From contig NZ_AQWN01000002.1 of assembly GCF_000376385.1 (NCBI RefSeq), positions 186,115 through 250,114 of the forward strand: a stretch of 64,000 nucleotides of DNA. Reading direction: 5' to 3'. Positions within the stretch are counted from its first letter, which is position 1; each line of letters begins with the position of its first letter. The notes beneath the pieces are model-generated. The model worked only from the letters and a program-made list of their open reading frames with translations. It ran no database searches and had not been told where the DNA came from. The DNA comes from Desulfurispora thermophila DSM 16022 (lineage in GTDB: Bacteria; Bacillota; Desulfotomaculia; Desulfotomaculales; Desulfurisporaceae). Made by a program: the position numbers and the translations under genes. Shown here in pieces: positions 47,836-59,054 of the stretch.

Positions 47836-47921
47836 GTCGAGCCGTTGGTGCTGCCCGGTCCAGTTCGGGCGAGCGAAGGATGCACACCCGCTGCTGACAA
47901 ATTGAAATTACGCTGTAGTAT
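47836..47921 (+). repeat. Intergenic repeat arm (element C) between hisF and hisI
   Basis: It aligns with the right arm of element A: GCCGTTGGTG-TGCCCGGT, then a 21-base identical block (47870-47890 and 35075-35095), then CTGACAA and CGCTGTAGTAT (47911-47921 and 35122-35132). Read in reverse complement it also resembles elements A-left and B. It sits just before the hisI ribosome site. Confidence 0.75.
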
Positions 47922-47942
47922 TAAACAACGAGGAGGAAAATA

Positions 47943-48332
47943 ATGGCGGCATTTGACGTGCAAAGTTTACGTTACAACAGCGACGGCTTGATTCCCGTAA
48001 TTGTGCAGGATGAGGATAGCAAGGAAGTGCTCATGCTGGCCTACATGAACGCCGAGGCGGTAAAGCGGACACTGGAAAGCGGGGAGACCTGGTTCTGGAG
48101 CCGCAGCCGCCAGCAATTCTGGCACAAGGGCGAAACATCGGGCCATGTGCAAAAAGTCACCCGCGTGGCCTACGACTGCGACCGGGATACGCTGCTGGTG
48201 CAGGTGAAACAAGTGGGGGCGGCCTGCCACGAGGGATATTTCAGTTGTTTCCATTATGTGGTGCAGCCGGACGGCGGTGTGGCCGTGGAAGGCGAGAAAA
48301 TGTTTGATCCGGAACAGGTGTATAAGAAATAA
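47943..48332 (+). CDS. hisI: Phosphoribosyl-AMP cyclohydrolase
   Basis: HisI opens the adenine ring of PR-AMP. The 129-residue protein has [40 protein letters not shown], and the metal ligands in [15 protein letters not shown] and [10 protein letters not shown]. It is monofunctional, without the HisE domain. It ends the operon. Confidence 0.96.
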   Translation: MAAFDVQSLRYNSDGLIPVIVQDEDSKEVLMLAYMNAEAVKRTLESGETWFWSRSRQQFWHKGETSGHVQKVTRVAYDCDRDTLLVQVKQVGAACHEGYFSCFHYVVQPDGGVAVEGEKMFDPEQVYKK

Positions 48333-48371
48333 TTTTATGGTATAATTTTACCTGCAAAGCATTAACTGCAA

Positions 48372-48403
48372 GAGCCGGCGTTTACACACCGGCTTTTTGT
48401 TTG
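48372..48403 (+). terminator. Rho-independent terminator of the his operon
   Basis: AGCCGG and CCGGCT, extended by weaker pairs around GTTTACACA, are followed by TTTTTGTTT. It is 40 bases after hisI. A TATAAT with TGG before it (48338-48346) lies just upstream. Confidence 0.8.
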
Positions 48404-48508
48404 CCGTTGTGTTGTCGGCTAAACCGGGCAGGTGGGGCGTTTTTGCCGGCTGTCCTGGATTGCCGGAAGCATAACTTAAACTTATTGTAACAGAGGAATG
48501 ATGCGGAT

Positions 48509-50728
48509 ATGAACCTGCTGGCCAATCTCAACCCCGCCCAGGCCGCGGCAGTATGCCACACCGACGGCCCGCTTTTGGTGCTGGCCGGGGCGGGCAGTGG
48601 CAAGACCAGAGTTTTAACCACCCGGATTGCTTATTTAATTAAAGAGCACGGGGTCAAACCCTGGCATATTCTGGCCATAACATTCACCAACAAAGCGGCT
48701 CAGGAAATGAAGGAACGGGTGGCGGCCATGGTACCGGAAAGCGTGCAGGACCTGTGGGTGATGACCTTCCATGCCGCCTGCCTGCGTATTTTACGCCGCC
48801 AGGCTACCTTTGCCGGTTACCGGGAAGGCTTTGTCATTTACGATCAGGCCGACCAGCAAACCGTGCTCAAGGATTGTTTAAAAGAGCTCAACCTGGATGA
48901 AAAACGCTACCCGCCCCGCACGGTGGCGGCCATTATCTCCAATGCCAAAAACCGTTTACAGGACGCCCCGGCCTTCGCCGAGCAGGCGGGGGACTATTTT
49001 ACCCGCGTTGTGGGCACAGTTTATGAGAGATACCAGGATAAGCTGCAGCGCAACAACGCCCTGGATTTTGACGATCTGCTCATGGTCACGGTGCGGCTTT
49101 TTCAGCAGCAGCCGGAAGTACTGGCCTATTACCGGCAGCGTTTCCGCTACATTCTGGTGGACGAGTACCAGGATACCAACCACGCCCAGTATGTGCTGGT
49201 AAATCTGCTGGCCCAGGAACACCGCAACCTGTGTGTGGTGGGTGATCCCGACCAGAGCATTTACAATTTCCGCGGTGCCGACATCCAGAACATCCTCAGC
49301 TTTGAAAAGGATTATCCCGAGGCCAGAGTGATCAAGCTGGAGCAAAACTATCGCTCCACACAGACCATCCTGGAAGCGGCCAATCAGGTAATCACCCACA
49401 ATATTGACCGCAAGGAGAAAAAACTCTGGACCACGGCCGACCGGGGCGACCCCGTGGTGGTTTATGTGGGTGATAATGAACGGGACGAGGCCGAATATGT
49501 GGTCAATCGCATTGAGCGGCTCAAGTATCTAAAAGGTCTGTCCTACCGCCACATGGCCATTCTTTACCGCACCCACGCCATGTCCCGCGTGCTGGAGGAA
49601 GCCCTGGTGCGCAGGGGCATCCCCTACACCATGGTGGGGGGTCTCAAATTCTACGAGCGCAAAGAGATCAAAGATCTGATGGCCTACCTGCGCCTGCTGG
49701 TCAACCCGGCCGACTGGCTGGCCCTGGCCCGCATTATCAATGTGCCGCGGCGGGGGATTGGTGAGGCCTCGCTGCAAAAAATTGTCCAGTACGGACAGGA
49801 AAATCAGCTGGATGCCCTGCACGTGCTGCTGCAGGCCGGGCAGATCGCCGGGCTGGGCGGCAAGATTAAAAACGCCTGCCGGACGCTGGGCGAAACGCTG
49901 GTCGCTCTGGCCGCGCAGTTGGACCAGCCGGGTTCGGTTACCCGGATCACCCGGCAGGTGCTGGAGGATACAGGCTACCTGAACGAGCTGGAGCTGGAAA
50001 ACACTGTGGAAGCGCGCACCCGCCTGGAAAACCTGCAGGAATTTTTAACCGTCACCCGGCAGTACGATACCGAAAACCCCCAGGGAAATTTGAGCGACTT
50101 TCTGGCCGGTATTTCGCTGGTGGCCGATGTGGACAGGTACGACCAGGAGCAGGACAGTGTGGTGCTGATGACGCTGCACAGCGCCAAGGGTCTGGAGTTC
50201 CCGGTGGTCTTTCTCGTGGGGATGGAGGAAGGCATATTCCCGCATTTCAAGGCCCTGGACAATGGGCAGGAAATGCAGGAGGAGCGCCGTCTGGCCTATG
50301 TGGGCATCACCCGGGCGCAGCAAAAACTTTACCTGACCCGCTGCTGGCAGCGCACCCTGTACGGTCTGACCAAGATAAACAAGCCCTCCCGCTTTTTACA
50401 GGAAATCCCGCCCAGATTGCTGGTGGAGCAGGACCCTCTGGACGCACCGGTAAAAGCCGGGACGGGACGCCAGGTGGAAAAGCCTGTCCGGCGGGGTGAG
50501 CCAGTTGGCGGACCTGTGCCGGGCCAGGCCCGCTCGCTGTCTGGCGGGGCAGTTGGCGTACCTGCTCCGGCTCTGCAGGCCGGTGATGCGGTAAGGCATA
50601 AAAAATGGGGCGTGGGAAAGGTTATACTGGTTAAAGGACGGGGCGAAAAGCTGGAGTACCAGGTGGAGTTTCCCGGCCTGGGCGTGAAAAACCTGCTGGC
50701 CATCTATGCGCCTCTGGAAAAACTTTAA
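48509..50728 (+). CDS. pcrA: UvrD/Rep family ATP-dependent DNA helicase PcrA
   Basis: PcrA is a 3'-5' superfamily 1 helicase acting in repair, plasmid replication and removal of RecA or RNA polymerase. The 739-residue protein has the Q-motif LNPAQAAAV, Walker A AGAGSGKT at about 26-33, FTNKAAQEMKERV, DEYQDTNHAQYVLV at about 217, GDPDQSIYNFRGAD, and LMTLHSAKGLEFPVVFLVGM. A C-terminal Tudor-like domain (GDAVRHKKWGVGKVILVKG), which can bind RNA polymerase, ends the protein. The ATG has only a weak AGAGGA site. Confidence 0.96.
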   Translation: MNLLANLNPAQAAAVCHTDGPLLVLAGAGSGKTRVLTTRIAYLIKEHGVKPWHILAITFTNKAAQEMKERVAAMVPESVQDLWVMTFHAACLRILRRQATFAGYREGFVIYDQADQQTVLKDCLKELNLDEKRYPPRTVAAIISNAKNRLQDAPAFAEQAGDYFTRVVGTVYERYQDKLQRNNALDFDDLLMVTVRLFQQQPEVLAYYRQRFRYILVDEYQDTNHAQYVLVNLLAQEHRNLCVVGDPDQSIYNFRGADIQNILSFEKDYPEARVIKLEQNYRSTQTILEAANQVITHNIDRKEKKLWTTADRGDPVVVYVGDNERDEAEYVVNRIERLKYLKGLSYRHMAILYRTHAMSRVLEEALVRRGIPYTMVGGLKFYERKEIKDLMAYLRLLVNPADWLALARIINVPRRGIGEASLQKIVQYGQENQLDALHVLLQAGQIAGLGGKIKNACRTLGETLVALAAQLDQPGSVTRITRQVLEDTGYLNELELENTVEARTRLENLQEFLTVTRQYDTENPQGNLSDFLAGISLVADVDRYDQEQDSVVLMTLHSAKGLEFPVVFLVGMEEGIFPHFKALDNGQEMQEERRLAYVGITRAQQKLYLTRCWQRTLYGLTKINKPSRFLQEIPPRLLVEQDPLDAPVKAGTGRQVEKPVRRGEPVGGPVPGQARSLSGGAVGVPAPALQAGDAVRHKKWGVGKVILVKGRGEKLEYQVEFPGLGVKNLLAIYAPLEKL

Positions 50729-50757
50729 ATTTAAAATAATGTTGGGTGGAAACTGAT

Positions 50758-51591
50758 ATGGAACGCTTATTGCTGGTGGCCGGGCTGACCGCGCTGATCC
50801 ACCTGATCAACACGGTGATCTACGCCGTGCGGGTGGCCGGTGTGCGCACCGGCCGACCGGCCACGGCCATGTCCATTTTCAATGTGGTATTCTTATTATC
50901 CAGCACGGCCAATATGATCCAGGGTCCGCTCATGGCTACCATTGTGGAAGGCACAATCCTGGCCGCCGGAACGCTGGCGGCACGGGAGCAGGCCCTGGCC
51001 GGGCTGGCGCAGCACATTCGGCTGGTGCTGGCCGCAGCCACCCTGGGCACACTGCTGGGCTTTCTGGGCCAGCGCGCTTTTGCCCATTTTTTTGCCGCCG
51101 GTGTGGCCCTCTTTGAACAGGTGGGCGGTTCGGTACCCCGCCTGGTCTGTCTGTTGCTGTGCAGACCCCGGTGGGCGGGGCAGTTGGCCCGCCGCCATGC
51201 CCTGCCTTACCCGCCGGCCGTGCGGCCCCACGATCCACCAGGCCGGCTACCCCGGGGTTTTTTGGCCCTCAACGTGCTGGTCACGGGCATTTTCACCACC
51301 GGCGTGCTTTCGGCCCTGTATGCCGGGGCGCTTTATCCCGATTACCGGGCTTCTGCCACCATGCTGGCCTCGCTGGTCAACGGCATAGCCCAGGTGCTCT
51401 TTGCCACGGTGGTGGACCCCACGGCGGCCCGCCTCACCGACCATGCCCTGCAGGGGCAGCGCCCCTTTGCCGATGTGCAGCGCATGGCCTTTCATCTGGC
51501 CGCCACCCGGCTGGCCGGCACCGTGCTGGCCCAGTTCATTTTCCTGCCCGCGGCCTATCTCATCCGTTTCGTGGCCGTGCTCATTACGTGA
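50758..51591 (+). CDS. amj: Lipid II flippase Amj (YdaH family)
   Basis: Amj moves lipid II across the membrane and can substitute for MurJ in Bacillus subtilis. The 277-residue membrane protein has the family-typical ALIHLINTVIYAVRVAGVRT and SIFNVVFLLSSTANMIQGPL, and several further hydrophobic helices. ATG at 50758 suits the GGGTGGAA site; a GTG at 50746 is possible. It lies between pcrA and ligA with no other cell-wall gene nearby. Confidence 0.87.
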   Translation: MERLLLVAGLTALIHLINTVIYAVRVAGVRTGRPATAMSIFNVVFLLSSTANMIQGPLMATIVEGTILAAGTLAAREQALAGLAQHIRLVLAAATLGTLLGFLGQRAFAHFFAAGVALFEQVGGSVPRLVCLLLCRPRWAGQLARRHALPYPPAVRPHDPPGRLPRGFLALNVLVTGIFTTGVLSALYAGALYPDYRASATMLASLVNGIAQVLFATVVDPTAARLTDHALQGQRPFADVQRMAFHLAATRLAGTVLAQFIFLPAAYLIRFVAVLIT

Positions 51592-51597
51592 GAATAA

Positions 51598-53636
<2,039 letters not shown>

Positions 53637-53678
53637 GATGTCAGTTTGTGGTGAAAAAATGCAAGGAAGGTGCTGCCC

Positions 53679-53960
53679 GTGCTGACTATGGAGCAAGTGG
53701 AACACGTGGCTCTGCTGGCCCGGCTGGCTCTCACGCCCGAGGAAAAAGAGCTTTACAGCCGCCAGCTGTCGGCCATTCTGGAATACGCCCGCAAGCTGGA
53801 AGAACTGGACGTGAGCGATGTGCCGCCCACGGCTCACGTGCTGCCCCTGCGCAATGTGCTGCGCCAGGACCAGGTGGGCGCGCACATGCCGCCGGAGGAG
53901 GCCCTGGCCAACGCGCCGGAGCGGGAAGAAAATTACTTCAAAGTGCCGCGCATTGTGTAG
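53679..53960 (+). CDS. gatC: Asp-tRNA(Asn)/Glu-tRNA(Gln) amidotransferase subunit C
   Basis: GatC is the small stabilising subunit of the tRNA-dependent amidotransferase. The 93-residue protein shows VEHVALLARLALTPEEKELY and EERENYFKVPRIV-like end sequence (REENYFKVPRIV). GTG at 53679 is chosen because AAGGAAGG (53663-53670) is eight bases upstream; GTG at 53670 overlaps that site. gatA follows after 12 bases. Confidence 0.93.
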   Translation: MLTMEQVEHVALLARLALTPEEKELYSRQLSAILEYARKLEELDVSDVPPTAHVLPLRNVLRQDQVGAHMPPEEALANAPEREENYFKVPRIV

Positions 53961-53972
53961 GGGGTGAAGAAA

Positions 53973-55430
53973 TTGGACTTTCATTACTTAACGGCACACG
54001 AAATAGCCCGGCTATACCGGCGGCGGGAACTGAGCGCCAGTGAAATGACCGTGGCCGTATTCAGCCGCATCGAGGAACTGGAAGACCGGCTGCACGCTTA
54101 CATAACCCTGAACAAAGAGCAGGCCCTGGCCAAAGCCAGGGAGGTGGACCAAAAGCTGGCCCGGGGCGAGGACCTGCCCCCGCTGGCCGGCATTCCGGTG
54201 GCCATTAAGGACAATATTTGCACCAAAGGCCTGCGCACCACCTGTGCTTCCAGGATACTGTACAATTTTGTCCCCCCATATAATGCAACTGTGGTAGAAA
54301 AGCTCATGGCCAACGATGTGGTGATCATAGGTAAGACCAATATGGACGAGTTTGCCATGGGCTCTTCCACCGAGAATTCCGGTTTTCACCCCACTGCCAA
54401 CCCCTGGGACACTTCCCGCGTGCCGGGCGGTTCCAGCGGTGGCTCGGCGGCGGCCGTGGCCAGCGGGGAAGCGGTGCTGGCGCTGGGTTCGGATACCGGC
54501 GGCTCCATCCGCCAGCCGGCCGCTTTCTGTGGCGTGGTGGGCCTCAAGCCCACCTACGGGGCGGTGTCGCGTTTCGGCCTGGTGGCCTTTGCTTCCTCCC
54601 TGGATCAAATCGGGCCCCTGGCCCGTGATGTTACCGACTGCGCGCTGCTCTTGCAGGCCATTGCCGGCCATGACCCCAAAGATTCCACTTCGGCTCCCAG
54701 GCCAGTGCCCGATTACCAGGCCGCCCTGCGGCGCGAGTTGAAGGGTATAAAAGTCGGCCTGCCCCGGGAGTACATGGGGCAGGGCATCGACCCGGCCGTG
54801 CGGCAGGTGGTGGAACAGGCGGCCCGCCAGCTGGAGAGTCTGGGCGCCGTGATAGAGGAGACCAATTTACCCCATATTGAATATGCCGTGCCGGCCTACT
54901 ATCTGATCGCTACGGCCGAGGCCAGCTCCAACCTGGCCCGCTACGATGGCGTGCGCTACGGCCTGCGCAGCCAGCAGTCCGCCGATGTGATGGACATGTT
55001 CATGCACACCCGCAGCCAGGGGTTTGGGGCCGAAGTTAAGCGGCGGATCATGCTGGGCACTTACGCGCTCTCGGCCGGTTATTATGATGCCTATTACCTG
55101 CGGGCCATGAAGGTGCGTACCTTAATCCGGCAGGATCTGCTGCGCGCCCTGGAGCAGTTCGACTGCCTGCTCTGCCCGGCTACGGTAACACCTGCTTTCA
55201 AACAGGGCGAAAAGGTGGCCGATCCGTTGCAGATGTACCTGGCCGACATCACCACCATTCCCGTCAACCTGGCTGGTTTGCCGGGCATAGCCGTGCCGGC
55301 CGGGCAGGCCGGCGGATTGCCGGTGGGCATCCAGCTGATCGGCCGGCCCTTTGGCGAGGATCTGCTGCTGGGCGTGGCCCACGCCTTTGAGCAGAGCACA
55401 TCCCACCACAAACTGCGCCCGCAGCTCTAG
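53973..55430 (+). CDS. gatA: Asp-tRNA(Asn)/Glu-tRNA(Gln) amidotransferase subunit A
   Basis: GatA is the amidase that releases ammonia from Gln or Asn. With the TTG at 53973 as start (GGGGGTG upstream), the catalytic triad falls at Lys79 (VAIKDNI), cis-Ser154 (GGSSGGSAA) and Ser178 ([12 protein letters not shown]). This is the same numbering as the structurally characterised Staphylococcus enzyme and supports this start over the GTG at 53964. 485 aa. Confidence 0.96.
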   Translation: MDFHYLTAHEIARLYRRRELSASEMTVAVFSRIEELEDRLHAYITLNKEQALAKAREVDQKLARGEDLPPLAGIPVAIKDNICTKGLRTTCASRILYNFVPPYNATVVEKLMANDVVIIGKTNMDEFAMGSSTENSGFHPTANPWDTSRVPGGSSGGSAAAVASGEAVLALGSDTGGSIRQPAAFCGVVGLKPTYGAVSRFGLVAFASSLDQIGPLARDVTDCALLLQAIAGHDPKDSTSAPRPVPDYQAALRRELKGIKVGLPREYMGQGIDPAVRQVVEQAARQLESLGAVIEETNLPHIEYAVPAYYLIATAEASSNLARYDGVRYGLRSQQSADVMDMFMHTRSQGFGAEVKRRIMLGTYALSAGYYDAYYLRAMKVRTLIRQDLLRALEQFDCLLCPATVTPAFKQGEKVADPLQMYLADITTIPVNLAGLPGIAVPAGQAGGLPVGIQLIGRPFGEDLLLGVAHAFEQSTSHHKLRPQL

Positions 55431-55456
55431 CCGGGGCGAAAGGGGGAGAGGAAACA

Positions 55457-56893
55457 TTGGCCTACGAAGCTGTGATTGGTCTGGAAGTGCATGTGGAACT
55501 AAAAACCGGCAGCAAGATATTTTGCAACTGCAGCACACAGTTTGGCGGTGATCCCAACACACATGTCTGCCCGGTTTGCCTGGGTCTGCCCGGTGTGCTG
55601 CCCGTGCTGAACCAAAAAGTGGTGGAATACGCCGTGCGGGCGGCCCTGGCTCTCAATTGCCAGATTGCCTCCTTTTCCAAATTTGACCGGAAGAATTACT
55701 ACTACCCCGACCTGCCCAAAAACTATCAAATTTCCCAGTACGACCTGCCCATCGCCCAGCACGGCTACCTGGATATAGAAACCACCCAGGGCGTAAAGCG
55801 CATCGGCATTACCCGCGTGCACATGGAAGAGGATGCCGGCAAGCTGGTGCACCAGGGCACCATTTCCACCAGCCCCTATTCGCTGGTGGATTACAACCGC
55901 ACCGGCGTGCCGCTGATTGAGATTGTTTCCCAGCCTGATATGCGCACGCCCGAAGAAGCCCGCCGCTACATGGAAAAGCTTAAAGCGATCATCCAATATA
56001 CCGGTGTTTCCGACTGCAAGATGGAAGAGGGTTCGCTGCGCTGTGACGCCAACGTGTCGGTGCGGCCGGCCGGCAGCGCGGAGCTGGGTACCAAAACCGA
56101 GATCAAGAACCTGAATTCCTTTAAAGCCCTGCAGCGGGCCCTGGAGTATGAAATAGAACGCCAGATCCAGGTGCTGGAGGAAGGCGGGCGCATTGTGCAG
56201 GAAACCCGCACCTGGGATGAAAACCGGGGCATCACCCTGTCCATGCGCAGCAAAGAAGAAGCCCACGACTACCGCTATTTCCCCGACCCCGACCTGGTGC
56301 CGCTGGAAATCGATCCGGCCTGGGTGGAGCAAATTCGCAGCGGCTTACCCGAACTGCCCGACCAGCGCCGCAGCCGGTACATTGAACAACTGGGCCTCCC
56401 CGCCTATGACGCCGGGGTCATCACGGCCAGCAAGGAAATGGCCGATTTCTTCGAGGAATGCCTGCAGCATTATTCCGGAGCCAAGGCCGTGGCCAACTGG
56501 CTGATGGGCGATCTGACCCGCCTGCTCAATGCTGAAAACAAGGAGATCGGTCAGTGCCTGGTTAAGCCAGTCCAGCTGGCTAAAATGCTCAAACTGCTGG
56601 ACGAGGGTACCATCAGCGGTAAAATTGCCAAGACCGTTTTTGAAGAAATGTATCACACCGGTAAAGATCCGGCCCAAATTGTGCAGGAAAAGGGTCTGGT
56701 GCAGATTTCCGACACGGACGCCATCGCGGCCGTGGTGGAGCAGGTGATTGCCGCCAATCCCAAAGTGGTTGAGGACTACCGGGGCGGCAAGGAAAAAGCC
56801 CTGGGCTTCCTGGTGGGCCAGGTGATGAAGCAGACCAGGGGCAAGGCCAATCCGGAACTGGTGAACAAGTTGCTCAAGGAAAAGCTGCAGTAA
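55457..56893 (+). CDS. gatB: Asp-tRNA(Asn)/Glu-tRNA(Gln) amidotransferase subunit B
   Basis: GatB phosphorylates and amidates Glu/Asp on mischarged tRNA. The 478-residue protein has [20 protein letters not shown], the zinc-type Cys pattern [10 protein letters not shown] and [37 protein letters not shown], and a C-terminal helical YqeY-like tRNA-binding tail. TTG start behind GGGGGAGAGG. Confidence 0.97.
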   Translation: MAYEAVIGLEVHVELKTGSKIFCNCSTQFGGDPNTHVCPVCLGLPGVLPVLNQKVVEYAVRAALALNCQIASFSKFDRKNYYYPDLPKNYQISQYDLPIAQHGYLDIETTQGVKRIGITRVHMEEDAGKLVHQGTISTSPYSLVDYNRTGVPLIEIVSQPDMRTPEEARRYMEKLKAIIQYTGVSDCKMEEGSLRCDANVSVRPAGSAELGTKTEIKNLNSFKALQRALEYEIERQIQVLEEGGRIVQETRTWDENRGITLSMRSKEEAHDYRYFPDPDLVPLEIDPAWVEQIRSGLPELPDQRRSRYIEQLGLPAYDAGVITASKEMADFFEECLQHYSGAKAVANWLMGDLTRLLNAENKEIGQCLVKPVQLAKMLKLLDEGTISGKIAKTVFEEMYHTGKDPAQIVQEKGLVQISDTDAIAAVVEQVIAANPKVVEDYRGGKEKALGFLVGQVMKQTRGKANPELVNKLLKEKLQ

Positions 56894-56919
56894 TGTCATA
56901 GCTGTGGGGTAAACCTGTT

Positions 56920-56959
56920 GATAAAGCGCCCGGTTAATGAAAGAGCCGGGCGCTTTATC
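56920..56959. terminator. Bidirectional terminator between gatB and the ferritin-like gene
   Basis: GATAAAGCGCCCGG and CCGGGCGCTTTATC form a perfect 14-base stem around 12 bases. It lies between convergent genes and can serve both strands. The arm sequence AAGCGCCCG is shared with the terminator at 26533-26567. Confidence 0.8.
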
Positions 56960-56962
56960 TGT

Positions 56963-57442
56963 TTAAATGATCACCGGCGGGTCGCATGGGGCCGGAGCGG
57001 TGGTGGCAGGCTCCGGCTCTTCTGCCGCTTCCTCTTCCAGCTCGGCCAGCAGGGCGCGGAATTTCAAAGCGTGTACGGTTTCATCCTCCCGGATGCGCAA
57101 CATGGTACTTACTACCACCGGGTTGGAAGTGCAATCGGCAATTTTTTTGTAAAACTCAATGGCGTGTTCCTCATCAGCGATAGCCAGGCGAATGCCTTCA
57201 ATCAAACTGTCTGCCTGTGGAGGGTAGGGACTGGCCGGGGGAGGCAGCTGGCCAGTCAGCTCCTTATACAGCTCGGCAATTTGGCAGGCATGACGGCGTT
57301 CGTCCCGCCGGGCTTCGGCCAGAGCATCCACCGCTTCGAAGTCGTTATCCGCCATGGCCAGCAGGTTGCTGTAAAAAGCATCGGCTTTGCGCTCATCCTG
57401 ATAAGCTTCCAGGAGCATTTCCGCCAGGTTGGTACAATTCAT
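56963..57442 (-). CDS. Ferritin-like di-iron protein (rubrerythrin-type, no rubredoxin domain)
   Basis: The 159-residue four-helix protein has the full set of di-iron ligand motifs: LLEAYQDERKADAFY, ARRDERRHACQ, IADEEHAIEFYK and IREDETVHALKF. No C-terminal CxxC rubredoxin domain is present; instead it ends in a Glu/Pro/Ala-rich tail with one Cys. Such proteins handle peroxide or iron in anaerobes. ATG at 57442 is set by GAAGGAGAG. It is monocistronic and faces gatB. Confidence 0.85.
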   Translation of the reverse strand: MNCTNLAEMLLEAYQDERKADAFYSNLLAMADNDFEAVDALAEARRDERRHACQIAELYKELTGQLPPPASPYPPQADSLIEGIRLAIADEEHAIEFYKKIADCTSNPVVVSTMLRIREDETVHALKFRALLAELEEEAAEEPEPATTAPAPCDPPVII

Positions 57443-57667
57443 AAAACTCTCTCCTTCCAAATATTCCCCTATTTCCATTATATGTTGAAGAATTGTCTAC
57501 CGTTCCGGAATTGGGAATCCGGTGTCGTCCCTGTGCCGGAAATTGTTGAGTGAAATATTTCGCCTGTGCGAACATTATTCGGTCATCAAATTATGCATAA
57601 TTATTAATTAAAATGAATAAATATGCGGTTGCTTAGCCCGCAAAACGAGGGTTTAATTTTTGCAAAA

Positions 57668-57695
57668 TTGTTAATATAACTGTATACAGTATAAG
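57668..57695 (+). promoter_or_regulatory. Promoter candidate overlapping the palindrome ACTGTATACAGT
   Basis: TTGTTA (57668-57673), 16-base spacer, TATAAG (57690-57695). The 12-base perfect palindrome at 57679-57690 fills most of the spacer, an arrangement suited to repression. A weaker match than the downstream promoter. Confidence 0.4.
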
Positions 57696-57708
57696 TTTTC
57701 TAGAAAAG

Positions 57709-57737
57709 TTCACGCTTTTGTGCTTTTATGTTATCAT
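57709..57737 (+). promoter_or_regulatory. Promoter candidate of the citrate/homocitrate synthase operon
   Basis: TTCACG (57709-57714), 17-base spacer, TATCAT (57732-57737) with an extended TGT just before it. Downstream, TTATGCAT and ATGCATAA (57772-57796) form a dyad in the leader. Confidence 0.55.
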
Positions 57738-57822
57738 ATGAAAAAGTTTTGCGTTATCTTTGTCCTTGCTATTATGCATCATGTGTTAATGCATAAATTT
57801 ACCGAAGGGGTGAGTGGAGCAA

Positions 57823-58971
57823 GTGAGCAAATTAGTACCGGGCAAGAAGATTTACATTGTGGATACCACACTGCGCGATGGCGAGCAGACCGCCGGGGTG
57901 GTCTTTGCCAACCGGGAAAAGGTGCGTATAGCCAAGTTTCTGGACGAGCTGGGTGTGGATCAGATTGAGGCCGGCATTCCCGTCATGGGCGGCGATGAAA
58001 AGGAAGCCATCACGGCCATCTGCCGGGCCGGGCTGAAAGCCAGCATTATGGGCTGGAACCGTCCGGTGATCAAGGACATTGAAGAATCGCTGTCCTGCGG
58101 GGTGGATGCGGTGGCCATTTCCATCTCCACTTCCGACATCCACATCAAGTACAAACTGCAGACCAGCCGGGAATGGGTGCTGGAAAACATGGTCAAAGCA
58201 GTGGAGTTTGCCAAAAAAGAAGGCATGTACATTTCGGTCAACGCGGAAGACGCTTCCCGCAGCGATCCGGAATTCCTGATCCAGTTTGCCCGGGCGGCCA
58301 AGGAAGCCGGTGCCGACCGCTTGCGCTACTGCGACACGGTGGGTATCCTGGAGCCCTTTGTCACCTATGAGAAAATAAAATATATTCGTGAGAATGTGGA
58401 CATTGATATCGAAATGCATACCCACAACGACTTCGGGATGGCTACGGCCAACGCCCTGGCCGGGGTGCGGGCCGGGGCCAACTGGGTGGGAGTGACTGTG
58501 ATTGGCCTGGGTGAGCGGGCCGGCAACGCCGCCCTGGAGGAAGTGGTGATGGCCTTAAAGCACTTGCATGGTATCGACCTGGGTTACAAGACCGAGCTGT
58601 TCCGCGAGGTGGCCGAATATGTTTCCCGCGCTTCCGGGCGCGAACTGCCGGCCTGGAAGGCCATTGTGGGTTCCAACATGTTTGCCCACGAGTCGGGTAT
58701 TCACGCCGACGGCGCCCTGAAGAACCCCAAGACATACGAGGCCTTTGCGCCGGAAGAAGTGGGCCTTGAGCGCCAGATCCTGGTGGGCAAACACTCGGGC
58801 ACGGCGGCCCTGAAGGCCAAGTTTGCCGAGTACGGCATTCACCTGAGCGACCACAAGGCCAGTGAACTGCTGCCCAAGGTGCGATCCTACTGCGTGCAGC
58901 TTAAACGCCCTCTCTTTGACAAGGAACTGATGTACCTCTACGAAGACTACTTCGGCAAGCCCAAGTTCTAA
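57823..58971 (+). CDS. Homocitrate/Re-citrate/isopropylmalate synthase family enzyme
   Basis: This HMGL-like acyltransferase (about 382 aa) condenses acetyl-CoA with a 2-oxo acid. Visible are the TIM-barrel start VDTTLRDGEQTAGVVF, AGIPVMGGDEKEAI, ISTSDIHIKYKLQ, HTHNDFGMATANALAG with the metal His pair, and the post-barrel HADGALKNPKTYEAF and GKHSGTAALKAK. It lacks the C-terminal leucine-binding regulatory domain of LeuA, so it is NifV/AksA/Re-citrate synthase-like. With an isocitrate-dehydrogenase-type enzyme in the operon I favour Re-citrate synthase. GTG at 57823 suits AAGGGGTGA; GTG at 57814 is possible. Confidence 0.85.
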   Translation: MSKLVPGKKIYIVDTTLRDGEQTAGVVFANREKVRIAKFLDELGVDQIEAGIPVMGGDEKEAITAICRAGLKASIMGWNRPVIKDIEESLSCGVDAVAISISTSDIHIKYKLQTSREWVLENMVKAVEFAKKEGMYISVNAEDASRSDPEFLIQFARAAKEAGADRLRYCDTVGILEPFVTYEKIKYIRENVDIDIEMHTHNDFGMATANALAGVRAGANWVGVTVIGLGERAGNAALEEVVMALKHLHGIDLGYKTELFREVAEYVSRASGRELPAWKAIVGSNMFAHESGIHADGALKNPKTYEAFAPEEVGLERQILVGKHSGTAALKAKFAEYGIHLSDHKASELLPKVRSYCVQLKRPLFDKELMYLYEDYFGKPKF

Positions 58972-59054
58972 TATTTCGCCACAGCAATCCAGGACGGTGG
59001 CGGTAGTAACCGAGCCGCCGTCCTGGCAATTCAGTCAGAAAGCAGGGATGGTTT

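Larger units (their letters stand above)
57443..57822. other. AT-rich divergent regulatory region
   Basis: No gene is visible in this 380-base gap between divergent genes. It contains three dyads: AATTATGCATAATT (57589-57602), ACTGTATACAGT (57679-57690) and TTATGCAT...ATGCATAA (57772-57796), plus two promoter candidates listed separately. No T-box, leader peptide or riboswitch core was recognised. Confidence 0.6.

Noticed and set aside
57443-57822. T-box or leucine attenuator ahead of the synthase gene
   Set aside because: No T-box AGGGTGGNACCGCG core and no Leu-codon leader peptide followed by a terminator; only dyads and promoter-like boxes.
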